From the NCBI GenBank assembly GCA_035235625.1, contig CP141142.1:11934995-11998994 (forward strand): a DNA stretch of 64,000 nucleotides. The letters are read 5' to 3'. The translations under genes and the position numbers were made by a program. This document shows, piece by piece, positions 35,996-48,328 of this stretch. The stretch comes from Saururus chinensis. Taxonomy: Eukaryota > Streptophyta > Magnoliopsida > Piperales > Saururaceae. How positions within the stretch are numbered: position 1 is the stretch's first letter; every line of letters starts with the position of its first letter. Below the pieces are notes generated by a model that was not told the origin of the DNA, ran no database searches, and saw only the letters and a list, made by a program, of their open reading frames with translations.

Positions 35996-36760
35996 GCACA
36001 CATCATGGCATATAAGCACATATCATGGCATATAAGCATAGCAAGCATATAGATCATAGCATAACACACATCATAACTAACACATGTCATTCTATAACTA
36101 AAATAGGAGGTAAGGAACTCTTACTCCCCTGATGTCTCATGGGTTAGCGGTAATCGGGAAGCTCATTTCTGGGCGTCCACCCCCTCAAATCCGGAGACAG
36201 CGGACAGAGCCTCCTCTAGCCTCCATACGTCATTGCCTTGCACAGAAAGACGACCTGACCAACTCTCCCCTTTCCCGGAGACTTCTTATTTTTTGCGCTC
36301 TTGGGCAGCAGACAAAACCTCCCCTACTCGGGGCGTTCCTCACATGTTGTGGCCCTTCGGTGGAGAACAGAGCCTCCCCTACATCGAGCCACTTCTCTTG
36401 AATTGGCCCGGTAACGGAGACGAAGCCTCCTCTCTCACCGGGCCATCTCTCTCTCTCTCTCACTCTCGGGGCAGGAGGGTGGCAGACAGAGCCTCCTCTT
36501 GCCCCGGGTTGTTCCTCCCTTTCAGGAGTGCCAACTTGAGGAATGGATCATGCCATTGCGTAGATCACCCTCGAATTAGCTAGGAACACCTCAAGAACCA
36601 CTCGAATCGGACATAAAATGAGTGAGAAATGAAGAACAGAAGTTTTTGAACGTGGGAGAGGAATTGGAAAACGTGGGAGAGAATTCTCCTCCTCTTTCTG
36701 GATATCGTAGTGCTATTTATAGAAAAGCTGGATAGGTGTGAGGCTGACACGTGTCGAGCT

Positions 36761-36914
36761 TATCCGCTTCGTCAGCAACCCTATCCGCTTGCGTCATCAA
36801 TCCTATCCGCTTCGTCAACAATCCTATCTGCTTGCGTCATCAATCTTATCCACTTCGTCAGCAATCCTATCCACTGCGTCGTCGATCCTATCCACTACGT
36901 CATCGATCCTATCC
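36761..36914. repeat. minisatellite, seven units of 21-22 bp
   Basis: Units start at 36761, 36782, 36804, 36825, 36847, 36868 and 36889 with consensus TATCCRCTTCGTCATCAATCC. Each carries a CGTCA core. Units alternate between 21 bp (CTTCGTCA) and 22 bp (CTTGCGTCA) at first, which suggests a two-unit higher-order repeat. Confidence 0.9.
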
Positions 36915-37042
36915 GGAAAGATATTATTTTATTCAAATAATATCCTGAACTTAAAACCCAATAACTTCCAACCTTGATGTAGGAATCACACGTTCTTGAT
37001 ACCGATGGACTCGTGTCAATGAGCCCTTCAAAACAAGACCAC

Positions 37043-37087
37043 ACATGGGCAGGTTATCCCGCACTTTTGTGTAGGTCCTGCCCATAT
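37043..37087. promoter_or_regulatory. conserved LTR hairpin (copy in beta-1)
   Basis: CATGGGCAGG pairs with CCTGCCCATA, one terminal mismatch. Same position and surrounding conserved block as in LTR X. Confidence 0.7.
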
Positions 37088-39827
37088 GGCACACTTCCCG
37101 GGGCTGTAGCTTTTGCTCCCGACCTCCATTTTGTTTGTTCTTCGATTCGTTACACTCGTTACTCCGAGCTCTACCCATATATAGGGATTTCACCTAATGA
37201 AACCCCCTAACACTAATCTCAAATTACTAAATTACCCTTAACCCACCCGGGTTAAGCGTAACTAGAAAATGGGTCGTTATAGAACCCATGGCCGAGATAA
37301 CAAACCCAATCTGTTGGACCGGCCTGGTGGGCAGGCCCTTGGGGCCAAAAAAAAGGAAGAGGTACTAAACTGAGTCTGGTTCAAGGCCTTCTCTTGTCAG
37401 AAAAAATCACCAATAGATCTTTAGAGAGTTTTGAGTGTGGTGATGACCCGTTATAGTTAAATTATTGTACGGTATTCACTTACTCGATCTAGGGGCTCCG
37501 GTTCAGGGGCCTATGAGTGGATTTAAAAATTAGAGCTATTTCCAGAAAGAGCTTGATGTGTACCCTAAATATAGACTAAATCGAATAGTGAGAAAAAAAT
37601 TCCGGTGAGTGGATAATTGACCGTTTTGTCCCTAGGGTTTAGGGTAAACCATTAGGCAAACTTGGGTCGGTTCAAGTGGTTCACGTTCCCATCACACGCC
37701 AAGAAAATTAGTACCCTTGAGCACAATCTTGAACCTATTGGATGTCAATAAATCTTTGAATGAAATGATAGAAGTACCCATATGAGCAGATCACCCACAT
37801 TTATGTGAATGCAAGCGCGAGTCGATTTGAGAGTGCAGTCTTGGGAGAGGGCAATGACTTAAAATCAATAGATGGGAAGTGAGATGATTAGAATAACCTA
37901 AGGGAGAGTACTATACCTCAGGTGGTAAAATTACCCTAATGGCCTTAGGGGCAGTATATTCCGGTTTTGTCGAAATATATAACCTAGATAACCAAGCATT
38001 AGGGTACCCTAGAATGACGTTAAATGGCTTCAAAAGGAAGGGGTGTGACTAGTTAGTGACACAAAGACCTTGATAGGTCACAATGGCATGGGAAACAAGG
38101 AGAATAATCCTAATTCTCAAGGTTTAGGGTAGTGTATTACATGTGTCCGTAACGGAGCACAAAAATCTACTAGGGTATTATATTTGTAACTAATGCGATG
38201 TGTTAGAGTTATTTACATTCATGGGCTTTAATTCACTGAGCCCTAGCCTTGCAAATGAGTGCAATAGGCCTCCGATTATTATTTATGCACTTGTGTGACT
38301 ACATGTTATTTATGTTCTTTACTATGATGCATGTTTTTATTATTGTTGTGTTAATTTATAATGGTAACTTAAGATTAAAGAAGATTAATCAAGAGATATT
38401 TGTTTATGTTGGATTGAGGGGAGAATATATAATTAAGATAAAGACTAAAATACCCTTAATAGAGTTTGGGACTAGTTCATGGAATAAACGGGGCCCTGAC
38501 ATAGAATTTTACCTTTGTTAATGAAGTGAGGGTAGTTATGGGAGTTTATCCTAGTCACATTGAGAGTATTAGGGTTTGGGGATGTTCTTTGAGTCATAGC
38601 TCGGTGGATGAGCTATTTATTGGGCCAATTCACAAGGTGAAGAGGACCCAAATGGTTAGGTGAATACTTGACTGGATAAAAAGAATCTAGTTTATGTTTT
38701 GAATGTTTGTGGGAGTTAATGGTCATAAAGACCTGAGGCTTCTATGTATACATTAGTAATATCTTAGAAGACATTTTCTCCCTGAGTTGGGATGGTGGAG
38801 ATTTTGATATGCTTTCTTCACTCCCATGACGGTTTGGGTATTGGCCAGAGATGTCTCTATTGCGGGTTTCTCGCAGGTCTTCCTAGGACCATATAGTGCG
38901 TATGGAAAGCGGTGTTGTATGAACATCATGGAAGGCTTATGCTTCTCACTAATCTATGTCCATGAGCATAGTTGGGATCCTCTTCTCCATATTTGTGGCA
39001 GGCAATTGAGAGCCCTAGGGATTTGGGTTGAACTGTTGTTAAGTAGTATACTCAAATGTTGAAGTCCTGTATTTGGAGATTTCTTTAAGAGTCGAGTTAT
39101 CTCTGAGTGAATACATATTTCATAGCATTAATTACTGAACAAGGGTTGTGAGATAATTAATAACATTGTTTGATATTGATTGTTTAACTAGAAAAGTGGA
39201 ACGATTGAAGGACTTGCATAAAATGTAGGTTGGTTGAAAATACTTAAGCATTGCATGTGTGATGTTATTCTTCTTAGGATAGTGTAGTTTTAGGCAAAAC
39301 TACGTCTGGATCCAATCTTGTTGGTAGCATTGGAAATGTTGTCTAATAAGTACGTAGGCAACCAACTTTGTGTGATGTTGGCCCGATCCAAAAATCATTA
39401 ATTAAACCTTTTGTCCCTTTGGAAGCTCTTCTCCCAAGGTTGGAGAGGTTCCATTGTTGTTATTAGGTTTGGTTAGTTGTAGGTTCTCTAGGCGACGATA
39501 AGTGAGACCAAGATTACGAGCACAAGATGAAGTTCCTCGTTTTCACAATTCCAGTACGTAAGTATATCTTTGGCATGAGAGTTAACTTAGATAAATATTT
39601 TTAGACGGATGACAGACTTGTACTTAGATAGATAGGCTATTCTTTATGGATTTTTAAGATGTGTAATAATATTATATGATTTGATATTCATATTTGTGAA
39701 CCTCAGTTATCATGACTTAGATATTTAATCGAATTGTTTATTTTTTACTTAAGAAGAAAAAAATTCTCGTAAATTACTATTCATGCTATTTAAAAAGGCA
39801 TTTAAAAATTTGGGTCATGACAGAAGA

Positions 39828-40440
39828 TTTTAGGTGAATTGAAGAAAACAATCCAAAAACTGAAAGAGCTGATACATAGAGTAGTCTAAGAGGAGTTGCA
39901 ACATGTCTTTAATGGGAGATTGAAGATTTTCACAAGGGCAATGTCAAGACAATAAGAGATTGTTGAAAACTAGAATCAGATAGAGACAAGGCAAAGAAGA
40001 GAAAGTTTCAAGTGTTTGGAGAAGACTTTAAGGTCATCAACAATGATCTGAACAAGATGAGCTTATGTTAAAGTCTAAACAAAGTGGTTTGCTTGTGTCC
40101 ATGTGAAGTCTGAGTTTTTAATGCTTCGATTTAGTTCCTTTGGAATTGTCGTGATTTTTAGCCTAGTTGGGGTTTTCCACATAAATTTTTATGTCTATGT
40201 GTGGATTGATTGATGGTTTATTGATTGATAATTTGAGAGTGAGATGGAGTGAATAATTTGGTTTTAATCATTTTTGCTTAGTAAAACATTTTGCACAAAG
40301 AAGCTAATTTTCTTAATTCTTGTTGAAAGTACTAGTTTTAAGAGAAATCTAGCGATCCGCTATGTTGATTAGACGGATATCAAACTCTCATAGGCTAGCA
40401 TCAGTCCATAAACACACACACACATTGTTATTTATGTTTC
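39828..40440 (+). other. unresolved retroelement debris, includes copia-like R/U5 sequence
   Basis: About 40140-40200 contains TTTTTAGCCTAGTTGGGGTT, then TTCCACATAAATTTTTATGT, which resembles the R/U5 part of copia LTRs. The first 200 bp continue the sequence that alpha-2 interrupted. A short CA microsatellite lies at about 40412-40427. I could not define boundaries. Confidence 0.35.
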
Positions 40441-40809
40441 GTTCTCATTTGAAATTGAAATTTTAAATTCAAAATGGGTGTAACTCCTTACCCCAAGCTC
40501 AGATTTATACGTTCTTTATTTTGTTATGCTTGTATTGATGAGCCCTATGAAATAAGACCAAGGGTATGTTATCTTGCTAATTTAAAGTGGGGCATACCCA
40601 CAACACACTTCTCAAGGTTGTAGCCTACAATCCTAGTGCCCGATTGATGCGTTCTTAGGCTCCATACATTCATTACTCTGAACCCCACCAAAAATCTTAA
40701 AGCTCCATAAAATAAAATGAGCTCAAAACAATTCACATTTATGAAAAATGGTTACTCAGCCCAAATCCCACTTATGGGCCAAAAAAAAATCATGGGTCGT
40801 AACAAAAAG

Positions 40810-41800
40810 CATAATAAACATGATAAAAAGAAGATAAAATGCTTTGAATGTGATAAGTTAGGTCATTTTGCTGTTAATTGTGCTAACTATGTTATTGACA
40901 ATTTTTCTAATGAAAAACCCAAAAGGTTTAAGGGGAAAGATGGAATGAAAAAGGGGAAAGTGCTCCATTCTACATTCTCTAATGAGAATTCACTTGAAGA
41001 CAAAGAATTATGCAACTATAGTGTCTTCCATAGTAGTGTGATGGGAGTTAGTTCTTCTGAGCAATCTCATGAGTCAAATTTGAACTCAGATTTTGTTTCT
41101 AATTTTGATTTTGAGAGTATAGGGAGTTTCTTCACAATGCCATGCTTTTAACTAGAAATTAAGAATCTTGAGAGAGAGGTAAAGAAGAAGAATAAGGAAT
41201 TAGAATCTGCCTCTCAAGAGTCAAATAGGTTGATAGAGTTGAATAGAAACTTGAAAAGTGAGGTTAAAACCCTTAAGGCTGAACTTGAAAAAGAAATGAA
41301 AATTTTAATGCACTTAATAGAGAACTTTTGTCCTCTAAAAAGAAAGATGAATTAAAAAGTAGATGAAAGACTTTAGAGACCATGATTAGCATTGGTCAAA
41401 CGGATAGAAGGGTTTTCAGTTACAAGAGTGTCATGTTTACACCCATAATCAAAGCTACGACCTTTGTGAAGGCCCAAGATAGTCATCAAAACTCTAAGGT
41501 AGTGCTCAATCTACCAAAGCCAAGAGGAAGAATGCTAAAATTAAATCTAGTGTAGTGGAAGTGCGTGACATTTATCATAAGGATAACCACACTAGGTTTG
41601 AATACCCAAATAATCATCCTCATAAGCCTTACTCGAGGAGGAAAATAATTAAATCCTATACACACACAAAACCTAGATTACCCCACCAAACATGAAGAAG
41701 GTGTGGGTAAGGAAAGTGATCTTCAAGTTTTGAAGAATAAATTTGGAAAGATAAGTAAATCCACCTTAGGTTACCATAGAATTGGATGACTATGAAAGAC
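40810..41800 (+). pseudogene. Ty1/copia gag, C-terminal part (second half of the split gene)
   Basis: It opens KKHNKHDKKKIKCFECDKLG, then HFAVNCA, an intact CCHC zinc knuckle. An acidic linker and a coiled-coil region (LEREVKKKNKELESASQESN, from 41164) follow. A degenerate stretch near 41390 resembles the LETMISIGQTD end of this gag type. The first about 30 codons of the open frame at 40717 belong to LTR Z, not gag. The first half of the gene is at 21229-22170. Confidence 0.75.
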
Positions 41801-44342
41801 TAAGGAATCTCAAATCTCTAGGTATAGAGATTGTTTTTATCCATGATTTAATTCTTTTGATCTTTTGGACACATATGTTTTTGTTTTGTTTCATTTTGTC
41901 TTGTTTGCATGTTGCTTTTGTTCACATGTTTTCAATAAAAAAAATAAAAAAAAAAAAATAAAAAACCTAAAAAAAAAGCTTTCTTTTAAGTATGTTTTTT
42001 TTGTAGTTTTTGATGAGTTCAACTCTTGAGATTAAATATTATTAATGCAATTTTATGATAAAAACAATATTACGTGAGGTTCACATACCTTAACTAAGAA
42101 AGGGATGCACTAAGGAGAGTAACAATTGATTTAATTTTCTATGAATTAAGGAAAAATATCATAACTCATAAAATGGCAACGGCAAAAATTGATTATGAGA
42201 TTATTTTTTAATATTCTTTTAGAAAATTATGTAAATAGATTATAGCTAAAGTAAGTCAAGAATGAGAACTATGTTTTTACAAAAGTTTAAACAAAATTGT
42301 CTCATTTGAATGAGAAAGACCTTGAGAGATTAATGAGTGAAAGAGATGAGGTGCATAGAAAAAATAGAAACTAAAAATCAAGGGCGGGCGGGAAATCCAA
42401 ACCAAAGATTTGATGAAATTTTAATCAGTAGAATACAATGGAATATGACATATCATGATTCAATACAACCAAGATAGACTTAGAATCAATCACAACATGT
42501 AAGACTCTTTATCAAACAACAATATCTCAAGGATTTACAGGTACACACACAAAAAAATTTCATCTTTTGTCATATAAGTAAAAACCTTAGGCATCATGCC
42601 ATTGAAAACCAAAATAAACAAGCATGAAAAACTAATGGGTGTGGATCAATTACCTCTCAATTAGATCCCCAAAACCCTAGAGTTGATGCAAAAGGCTGCC
42701 TCCTGGCAAAAAAACCCTAAGTTGTACAACTTCTACTTAGGCATCAATTTCAAAAATCACCAATTTAACAAGATTAAAAGAAAATTGTTTTCTCTTATCC
42801 TTGGTATGATTTCTAAACCCTCAAAGAGTCTCTTGTATTTCATAGAAGTTGAAGAAAACCTTCAAAATGGTGTTCCAATGGTAGAGGTTCAAGGGTCTAG
42901 AGCTTCCAATGGTTGTCTTCACAAAAAAATTTGAAAGAAGGGGATAATTAAAGGAATAAGAGAGATGAAGGATGAAAACAAGGGAGAAAAGAGAGAAAAG
43001 AGAGAGGACGAGGCGACAAATTAGGGGAGAAATAGAGAGGAGAGGGTGGCCACTTGAGGGAGATATTGATTGATTTTGAGAGAGAGAGAGAGAGACAATG
43101 GCCTTGGGTGGGGGTGGGGGCAGGGGCAGGGGTCCATTATAGAGAGGAGATCTATGTTGGCCTATTTCTAACATGCCTAGGACTCCTTCCAAGTTTATCC
43201 TACCGACAAGAATCCAAATCAAAACTAACCATCTAATCATTTTGGGGTCATGCTATAACTTGGTGCCATGTGAGGAGGTGGACCTCCTCAACATGTGCCT
43301 CTCCAAGGTCAGATTTGCATCTTTGATTACCCACTTAACCGATTTTTTGCTTATTTGGCTTGAAATAAAATACTAAACACTTTCAAGTTAAATAAAAATC
43401 ATGGGTATTATGACTGGAGTCCAACATATTGTCATCATCCAATCCTCATGTCTACTGAAGTCTCTTGGACCCCTACTAGTCTTCCCTCCTCCCTTATTTG
43501 AATCCACCTGACCAAAGTCAGACTGCCACTTGAGTTCATGAGACCAATGGGGACCTTCCCTCCTCCCTCATTGGAACGCCGTTGGTGTATGCTCCTCTCT
43601 CACCAAAATACAGATTGACTAACCCCTTTTAGAAATACAAGAATCTAAGTTAGTTAGGGTGTTTTTTTGTTCTTTAAGGTGTTTCTCACCTTTCTTGAAA
43701 TTTACAATTTTTACAAAAGAGTACAAATAAATCTACACCAAACCTAGACAATTTAATCCTCAAATTGGGATTTGATTGGATAGAGAAATGTGGGTTTCAA
43801 ACTCTCATGACAATAAGAGGTCCATTTTTTTTCTATTTGTATAAAACACGATCAAAATCAAAAGAGAACTCTTTGACATATGTTGACTTAAGAGTTTAGA
43901 TTCGAGTGAAATCTTAGTGATCAAAATTATAGGAACTTAAGCTAAACTTTTATCTAGGATTCAATGACACAAAAAATTCCTTGTAACAAGACATCAAATG
44001 TATAATTCATAACTTTATCTTTTTGAATAAGGAAATTATCCTTGTAAAGATGATGAGAAAGGGCTACCAACTTAGGTCGGCCTAAGCTAGTGTGAAGCTC
44101 CCATCTGCTTGACATAAAAAAAATGTAAAGAAAATGATACAAGTTGAGATGATTCAAAAAAAGGTCAAGGAGGTTTTTGTTGAATAGATTCTGTGTATGA
44201 AAATTATTTCTCTTTTACAAATGGGTGTTAATAATCTATACTGAATTTGACCAACAAAACCCTACACATGAGTTTTGATTTGATGAAGAGAAGTCGATTT
44301 CATACGACAATAAACGGTCCATCTTTTATGCAGGGCGGGTAT
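41801..44342. other. no supported gene; repeats and probable retroelement remnants
   Basis: An A-rich run lies at 41935-41985, and long weak ORFs are chance. 42400-42960 has the purine-rich, leader-like character of LTR/UTR sequence but no boundary. A GA microsatellite followed by a G-rich run is at 43078-43132. Confidence 0.4.
43078..43132 (+). repeat. GA microsatellite plus G-quadruplex-type run
   Basis: About nine GA units (43078-43095) are followed at 43106-43132 by five G runs of three to five bases, separated by T or CA. This fits the G3+N1-7 quadruplex rule on the plus strand. Confidence 0.8.
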
Positions 44343-44966
44343 TGATGCTAGATGAATCCGGCTACATGCGTGAACATTCTTCCTCTCTTGCGAATTGCAC
44401 AAGTAAATTCACAAAATATAGAGAAAAAGGGATAGAGAAATAAGTTTTTTTCTTCTTCAACAATATTTTAGAGAAAGTTACATACTAATGGCTTTCATCA
44501 AATAGCTAAACTTTTATATCGGCCCTAGTGGCAAAATTGTAAATAAAGGAATCTAATCTAAAACTAAATAAGGACTAACCAATCAAAATTAGAGAAAATA
44601 AACCAAAAAAAGCCTAAATAAATAAGAACACATTGAATTAATTCTCCTACAAAAAGAAAAGGCTTTAAAGAAGGCAATTTGAAACAAAAAATCAATCAAA
44701 AATGGAATTGTAGCTTATCTCAGTAGTGGGTGATTGATTGCTCATAAGGGCTGATCAATCGTTCATGTTATTGTTTGAACAAAATCAATTATCGATCGAC
44801 TAATTGAAGGACCTGATAGATCAATGGGGTTTTTGTAGTTGTGCTGCAAAGAAAGGCAATTGATTAATTGCTCATTTGGGCAAATGAATTGATGGTTGTT
44901 ATATTGCATAGTTTATGTATTATATCCCACTTCTTCATATACTTCAAAGTCATCTTATAAACATCA
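44343..44966 (-). repeat. 3' LTR of the minus-strand gypsy element
   Basis: 624 bp with TGATG/CATCA ends. It has repeated ATCGATCG-type short palindromes near 44760-44800, also present in its partner. Confidence 0.85.
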
Positions 44967-44979
44967 TCTTCCCCTGATT

Positions 44980-45820
44980 TGAAAGAATTCGACCCCAAAT
45001 TCAGAGAATCATCATTTGAAGAATCACCAAGGTAAGGAATGATGTCCTTGACATTAAACATATTTGAAATACAAATGTGGCTACTAAATATGAGACTGCA
45101 AGCATTAGAATTGCTTTTGAATAGTCTCCAAAGGACCAATCTTCCTTGTAGATAATTGTTGTATTCCTTTGCTAAAAATATGTCTTTGGTCAAAAGAACC
45201 CGAACAAAGTCACCAACATCAAACTCCACATGTTGTCTCTTTAAATTACCTATAGCTTTATATATTGTATTTGACACAATTTCTTAAGGGTATCATAATG
45301 AATATCCTGCAAGTGATAAGTAAAGTCTAATGCCCTACCATTTAATTTCTTCACATCTAGAATTAGAGCAAAATCCAAGGGAAAGCGTGGGTTAAAGCCA
45401 AGTACAGTGGTAAATAGGCTAAAACTTGTACTTCTTTCATACTTTGATTATAAGTAAATTAAACTTGAAACAAGTGTTGATCCCATGATTTTAAGTTAGC
45501 ACCCACCAAACTCCTTAACAAATTGCCCATAGATCTATCTAGTGCTTCCGTCAGACTATCAGTTTGCAAAAGATAAGCACTGCTAAATTCAAGAGATGTA
45601 TGTATCAATTTTCACAAAGAATGCCAAAAGTGACTCAAGAAACAAGTATCCCGATCAAACATAATAGATAAAGGTAGGCCATGTAATGTATACATTTCCC
45701 AAAAGAACAATAATGCAACATAAGATAAATTAGAAGCCTTCTTGCATGCCACAAAATGTGCTATCTTAGAAAATCTGTCAACAATCACATAGATAAAATA
45801 TATTCCTCTTTGTGTAAGTG
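44980..45820 (-). pseudogene. integrase remnant of the minus-strand gypsy element
   Basis: Minus frames give VIVDRFSKIAHFVACKK, LHGLPLSIMFDRDT and FSSAYLLQTD (45810-45530), i.e. the DDE core with its first two Asp. An open stretch (45277-44867) follows, with FDVGDFVRVLLTKD, ISNMFNVKDIIPY and NSFKSGEDD just before the polypurine tract. Stops and frameshifts separate the blocks. Confidence 0.8.
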
Positions 45821-46984
45821 AAATCTAAGAACAAAATTCATACTAATGTTAGGCAAAGATTGCCTAGGGTAGTTAATGGCATATACAAACTATCATTAAT
45901 AGATGTATCTTTAGCAACGAGACATATATATGACATTTTTCAACAAATCTATACACTTTCTTTCCCATAGATGGCCAAAAATAAGATGAAGATACACATT
46001 GGAATGATCTTATCTCTTCCCATGTGGCCTTCTTCGTGTAACTCCTTTATGATATGCATATAGGAATACATAGTTCAAATATCTTCCCTTCCTCAATATT
46101 AGCCAAAATTATAGAAAATAAGTGGTCAACCAACAATAAATGCCAAAAAGAATCAAAAGCAAACTCCAAAGCACGCATAGTAGCAAACAAGCATGCATGT
46201 CAACTCAAGGCATTTGCAACTCTGTTTTGAACTCCTGATTTATGATTGAGCACAAAAGTAGACTCCTATAAATAAGACGCCTGTTGTGCATATCGAGTAG
46301 TCAATTTCTCTTAGCTATTGATATGTTTGAGAATAGAATAGTAAGAATAAAGAACAAACTCATCATGGAATAGATAATGCCTCCAATGTCTATGTGCTTA
46401 AACAACAACATATAATTTATCATCATAAGCAATATATATTCCCATTGCAACATATAATATTTCACTGAAGTAAGCAGTTTGGTGGCCTTCTTGAATTAAG
46501 ATAGGTCCAATAATTACCTTAGAAGCATCACAATGCATCTCAAAAGGTTATGCAAAGTTAGGCAAAGCCAACACAAGTGGTGAAATTATTTTTTCTTAAA
46601 TAAGACTTAAAGACTTATCAACTTCATCACTTCAATAAAAAGATCTCAACTCCATACAATTTGTAATAGGAGCAATAATTGTACTTAAAGGTGTAATAAA
46701 CCTCTTAAAAAATAAGGCATTCCATGAAAATTTTGTACCTAATCTATGTTCGTAGGTCTTTGCCACTGCTTAAATGTATCAACTTTACTTTCATCAGACA
46801 CAACATACCCAAGAAAATACATAAAATATCTCATGAAAGAATATTTATTGATAGTTGCAAAAGCATTTCCCTACAAAGAAGAACTAGCACATCTCGAAGA
46901 TGTTGCAAATGAGAATAAAAATCAAATTTATATGTGAGTATATCATCAAAGTAAACCACTACAAAACTACTTTATGAATGGTTT

Positions 46985-47420
46985 AAGGGCTTAGTTCATC
47001 ACTCTCATGAGTGTACTTGGGGCATTAAGCAATCCAAATGGCATAATCAACCAGTCAAACAATCCTTCCTTTATCTTGAAGGTTATTTTCCATTCATCAC
47101 ATGGTTTGATTTGAATCTGATGGTACCCACTCTTCATATTCAACTTGATAAAGATAGTAGCATCACTCAATTGATCAAGCAAGTCATCAAGACATGGAAT
47201 AGGAAAATGATTCTTAGCAGTAATCTTGTTAATAGCATGACACACATATGCTAACTACTATCCTTTTTAGGTGTAAACAAGGCTAGTATAGCACACGAAT
47301 TGAAACTCTCTTTATGGTGTCCTTTGCTCAACAACTCATGTTCTTGTCGCTAAAGCTCTTCATGCTCCTTAGGACTCATTATATATTGTAGACAACTATG
47401 GAATGTAGCTTGGAGCACTA
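46985..47420 (-). pseudogene. reverse transcriptase fragment of the minus-strand gypsy element
   Basis: The open stretch from 47245 reads [33 protein letters not shown] and [19 protein letters not shown], which are classical gypsy RT blocks up to the residues before the catalytic FDD. Upstream, broken frames contain [10 protein letters not shown]. Between 46980 and 45820 only scattered remnants of the RT end and RNase H are expected; none is legible. Confidence 0.85.
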
Positions 47421-47599
47421 GGTCAATCTAGTATTGGATATCTCAAAGGGGTGGCAATCCATCATATAAGGATTTTGGAAAACCATCCCGAAACTCCCCT
47501 ACCAAAGGTTTGACCTCTATAGGAATTTTCCCTCCTTCACTAACCTCCCTAGACACCAAAACATACACAAAGTCCTCCTATTTCATTTACCCAATAATT

Positions 47600-48250
47600 T
47601 GTTTTCCTAGACAACATAGTCACCTCTTTGTTGTTTTAGGGCTTAGCCACATCATCTTTATGAGAAACAAGAAGAAAATTAATATTATTCCATACATAAC
47701 TATGTGTTCTTGTGACCATCATATATGACATGCCTATCATATTTCCAAGGGCATCTAAATAATAAATGACAAGCATCCATAGCAACAACATTGCAGCTAC
47801 TCAATCTAAAAAATGGGTCACCATCAAGGGAACACGCTTAACCTCAGGGACCTCCCTTAAATCAAAAATATATTCTACATTGGCAACCTAATCTAAGAAC
47901 TCCTCAAGCTGCATCTCCCATGATGTCAATCTTCAAACTTGCCTCTCAGTACCTCTTTGCCATCTCTTCACGTCTTGGGGGTATGTACACCACTGGTTTC
48001 GTTGGTGCTCGCAAAGGGATCACCCAAGTGGAGTAGCCTCACGGTGAGGAAATTGGTCCACCTCCTCATTACCACACAAGACAATGCTGATGAATGAGTT
48101 TTTAACTTCAATATCAACTTCTGGCTCATCATCTTCAACTTGGTCATTAGCAGACCCAAGTTGGGGTTTTGGCAAGCAACAACGGCCATCAAATCAGCCA
48201 TACCTGTTGCAACAACCTCTCCATTTCATCACAATCATGGACCTTGTCAA
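47600..48250 (-). pseudogene. gag and protease remnants of the minus-strand gypsy element
   Basis: Around 47920-47860, LEEFLD, VANVEYIFDLREVPEVKRVP recalls the gag domain start. At 47790-47680, VVAMDACHLLFRCPWKYDR and HVIYDGHKNT match the region after the protease active site. The two abut, so most of gag and the protease catalytic part are deleted. Confidence 0.6.
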
Positions 48251-48328
48251 TTCTTGGAACATGTCCTTCACACCATCAGGGTGGCATGTTGGATCAACAT
48301 GGGCCACCAACTAATGCACCACAAATAT

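Larger units (their letters stand above)
35179..37281 (-). repeat. solo LTR beta-1 (2103 bp), nested in alpha-2
   Basis: On the plus strand it reads TGTGATGCCCCGACCC to GGGTCGTTATA (CA eroded to TA). Flanks AAACC (35174-35178) and GAACC (37282-37286) match at 4 of 5 bases. It contains, in plus order, the shared module (35361-35460), a nine-unit hairpin array, a GC-rich block with repeated GACAGAGCCTCC cores (36190-36500), a 21-22-bp minisatellite, and the conserved hairpin at 37043. No coding sequence. Confidence 0.8.
34027..39822 (+). repeat. solo LTR alpha-2 (net 3688 bp), split by LTR beta-1
   Basis: It begins TATAACATCCGG (TG eroded to TA) and ends GGGTCATGACA, with a perfect GAAGA duplication at 34022-34026 and 39823-39827. 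It aligns in reverse with alpha-1 (14171-20589), including blocks at 34050-34290 and 37450-37700 and the shared module at 39290-39388. Removing the LTR at 35179-37281 plus one duplication makes it continuous. It has no coding sequence and is a solo LTR inserted in the decayed chromovirus X. Confidence 0.88.
22176..40804 (-). repeat. LTR Z, interrupted by the rest of the nested stack
   Basis: Left end: AAAAG at 22171-22175, then GTAAAACCCGACCC (first T of TG apparently lost). Right end: GGGTCGTAACA at 40804, then AAAAG at 40805-40809. The left about 960 bp carries the shared module (22313-22412) and two hairpin-bearing units. The right part, from about 40440, carries the shared sense-5' block: the GGGTATG/CATACCC hairpin at 40562-40599 and a conserved AGCCCTATGAAATAAGACC stretch. 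Together they form one minus-sense LTR inserted in the copia gag, with everything between about 23135 and 40000 inserted later. Whether Z was solo cannot be proven. Confidence 0.6.

Noticed and set aside
35562-36000. Regularly spaced palindromic repeats that look CRISPR-like
   Set aside because: They sit inside an eukaryotic LTR bounded by a target-site duplication, units and spacers drift, and no cas genes exist.
39950-39956. Right end of chromovirus X at CA followed by ATAAG
   Set aside because: A 5-base match after CA is expected by chance at a few percent in this interval, and no 5' LTR precedes it; kept only as a candidate.
42821-43240. 139-codon minus ORF rich in Pro/Ser/Leu
   Set aside because: It is the complement of the GA and G-rich repeats; low complexity only.
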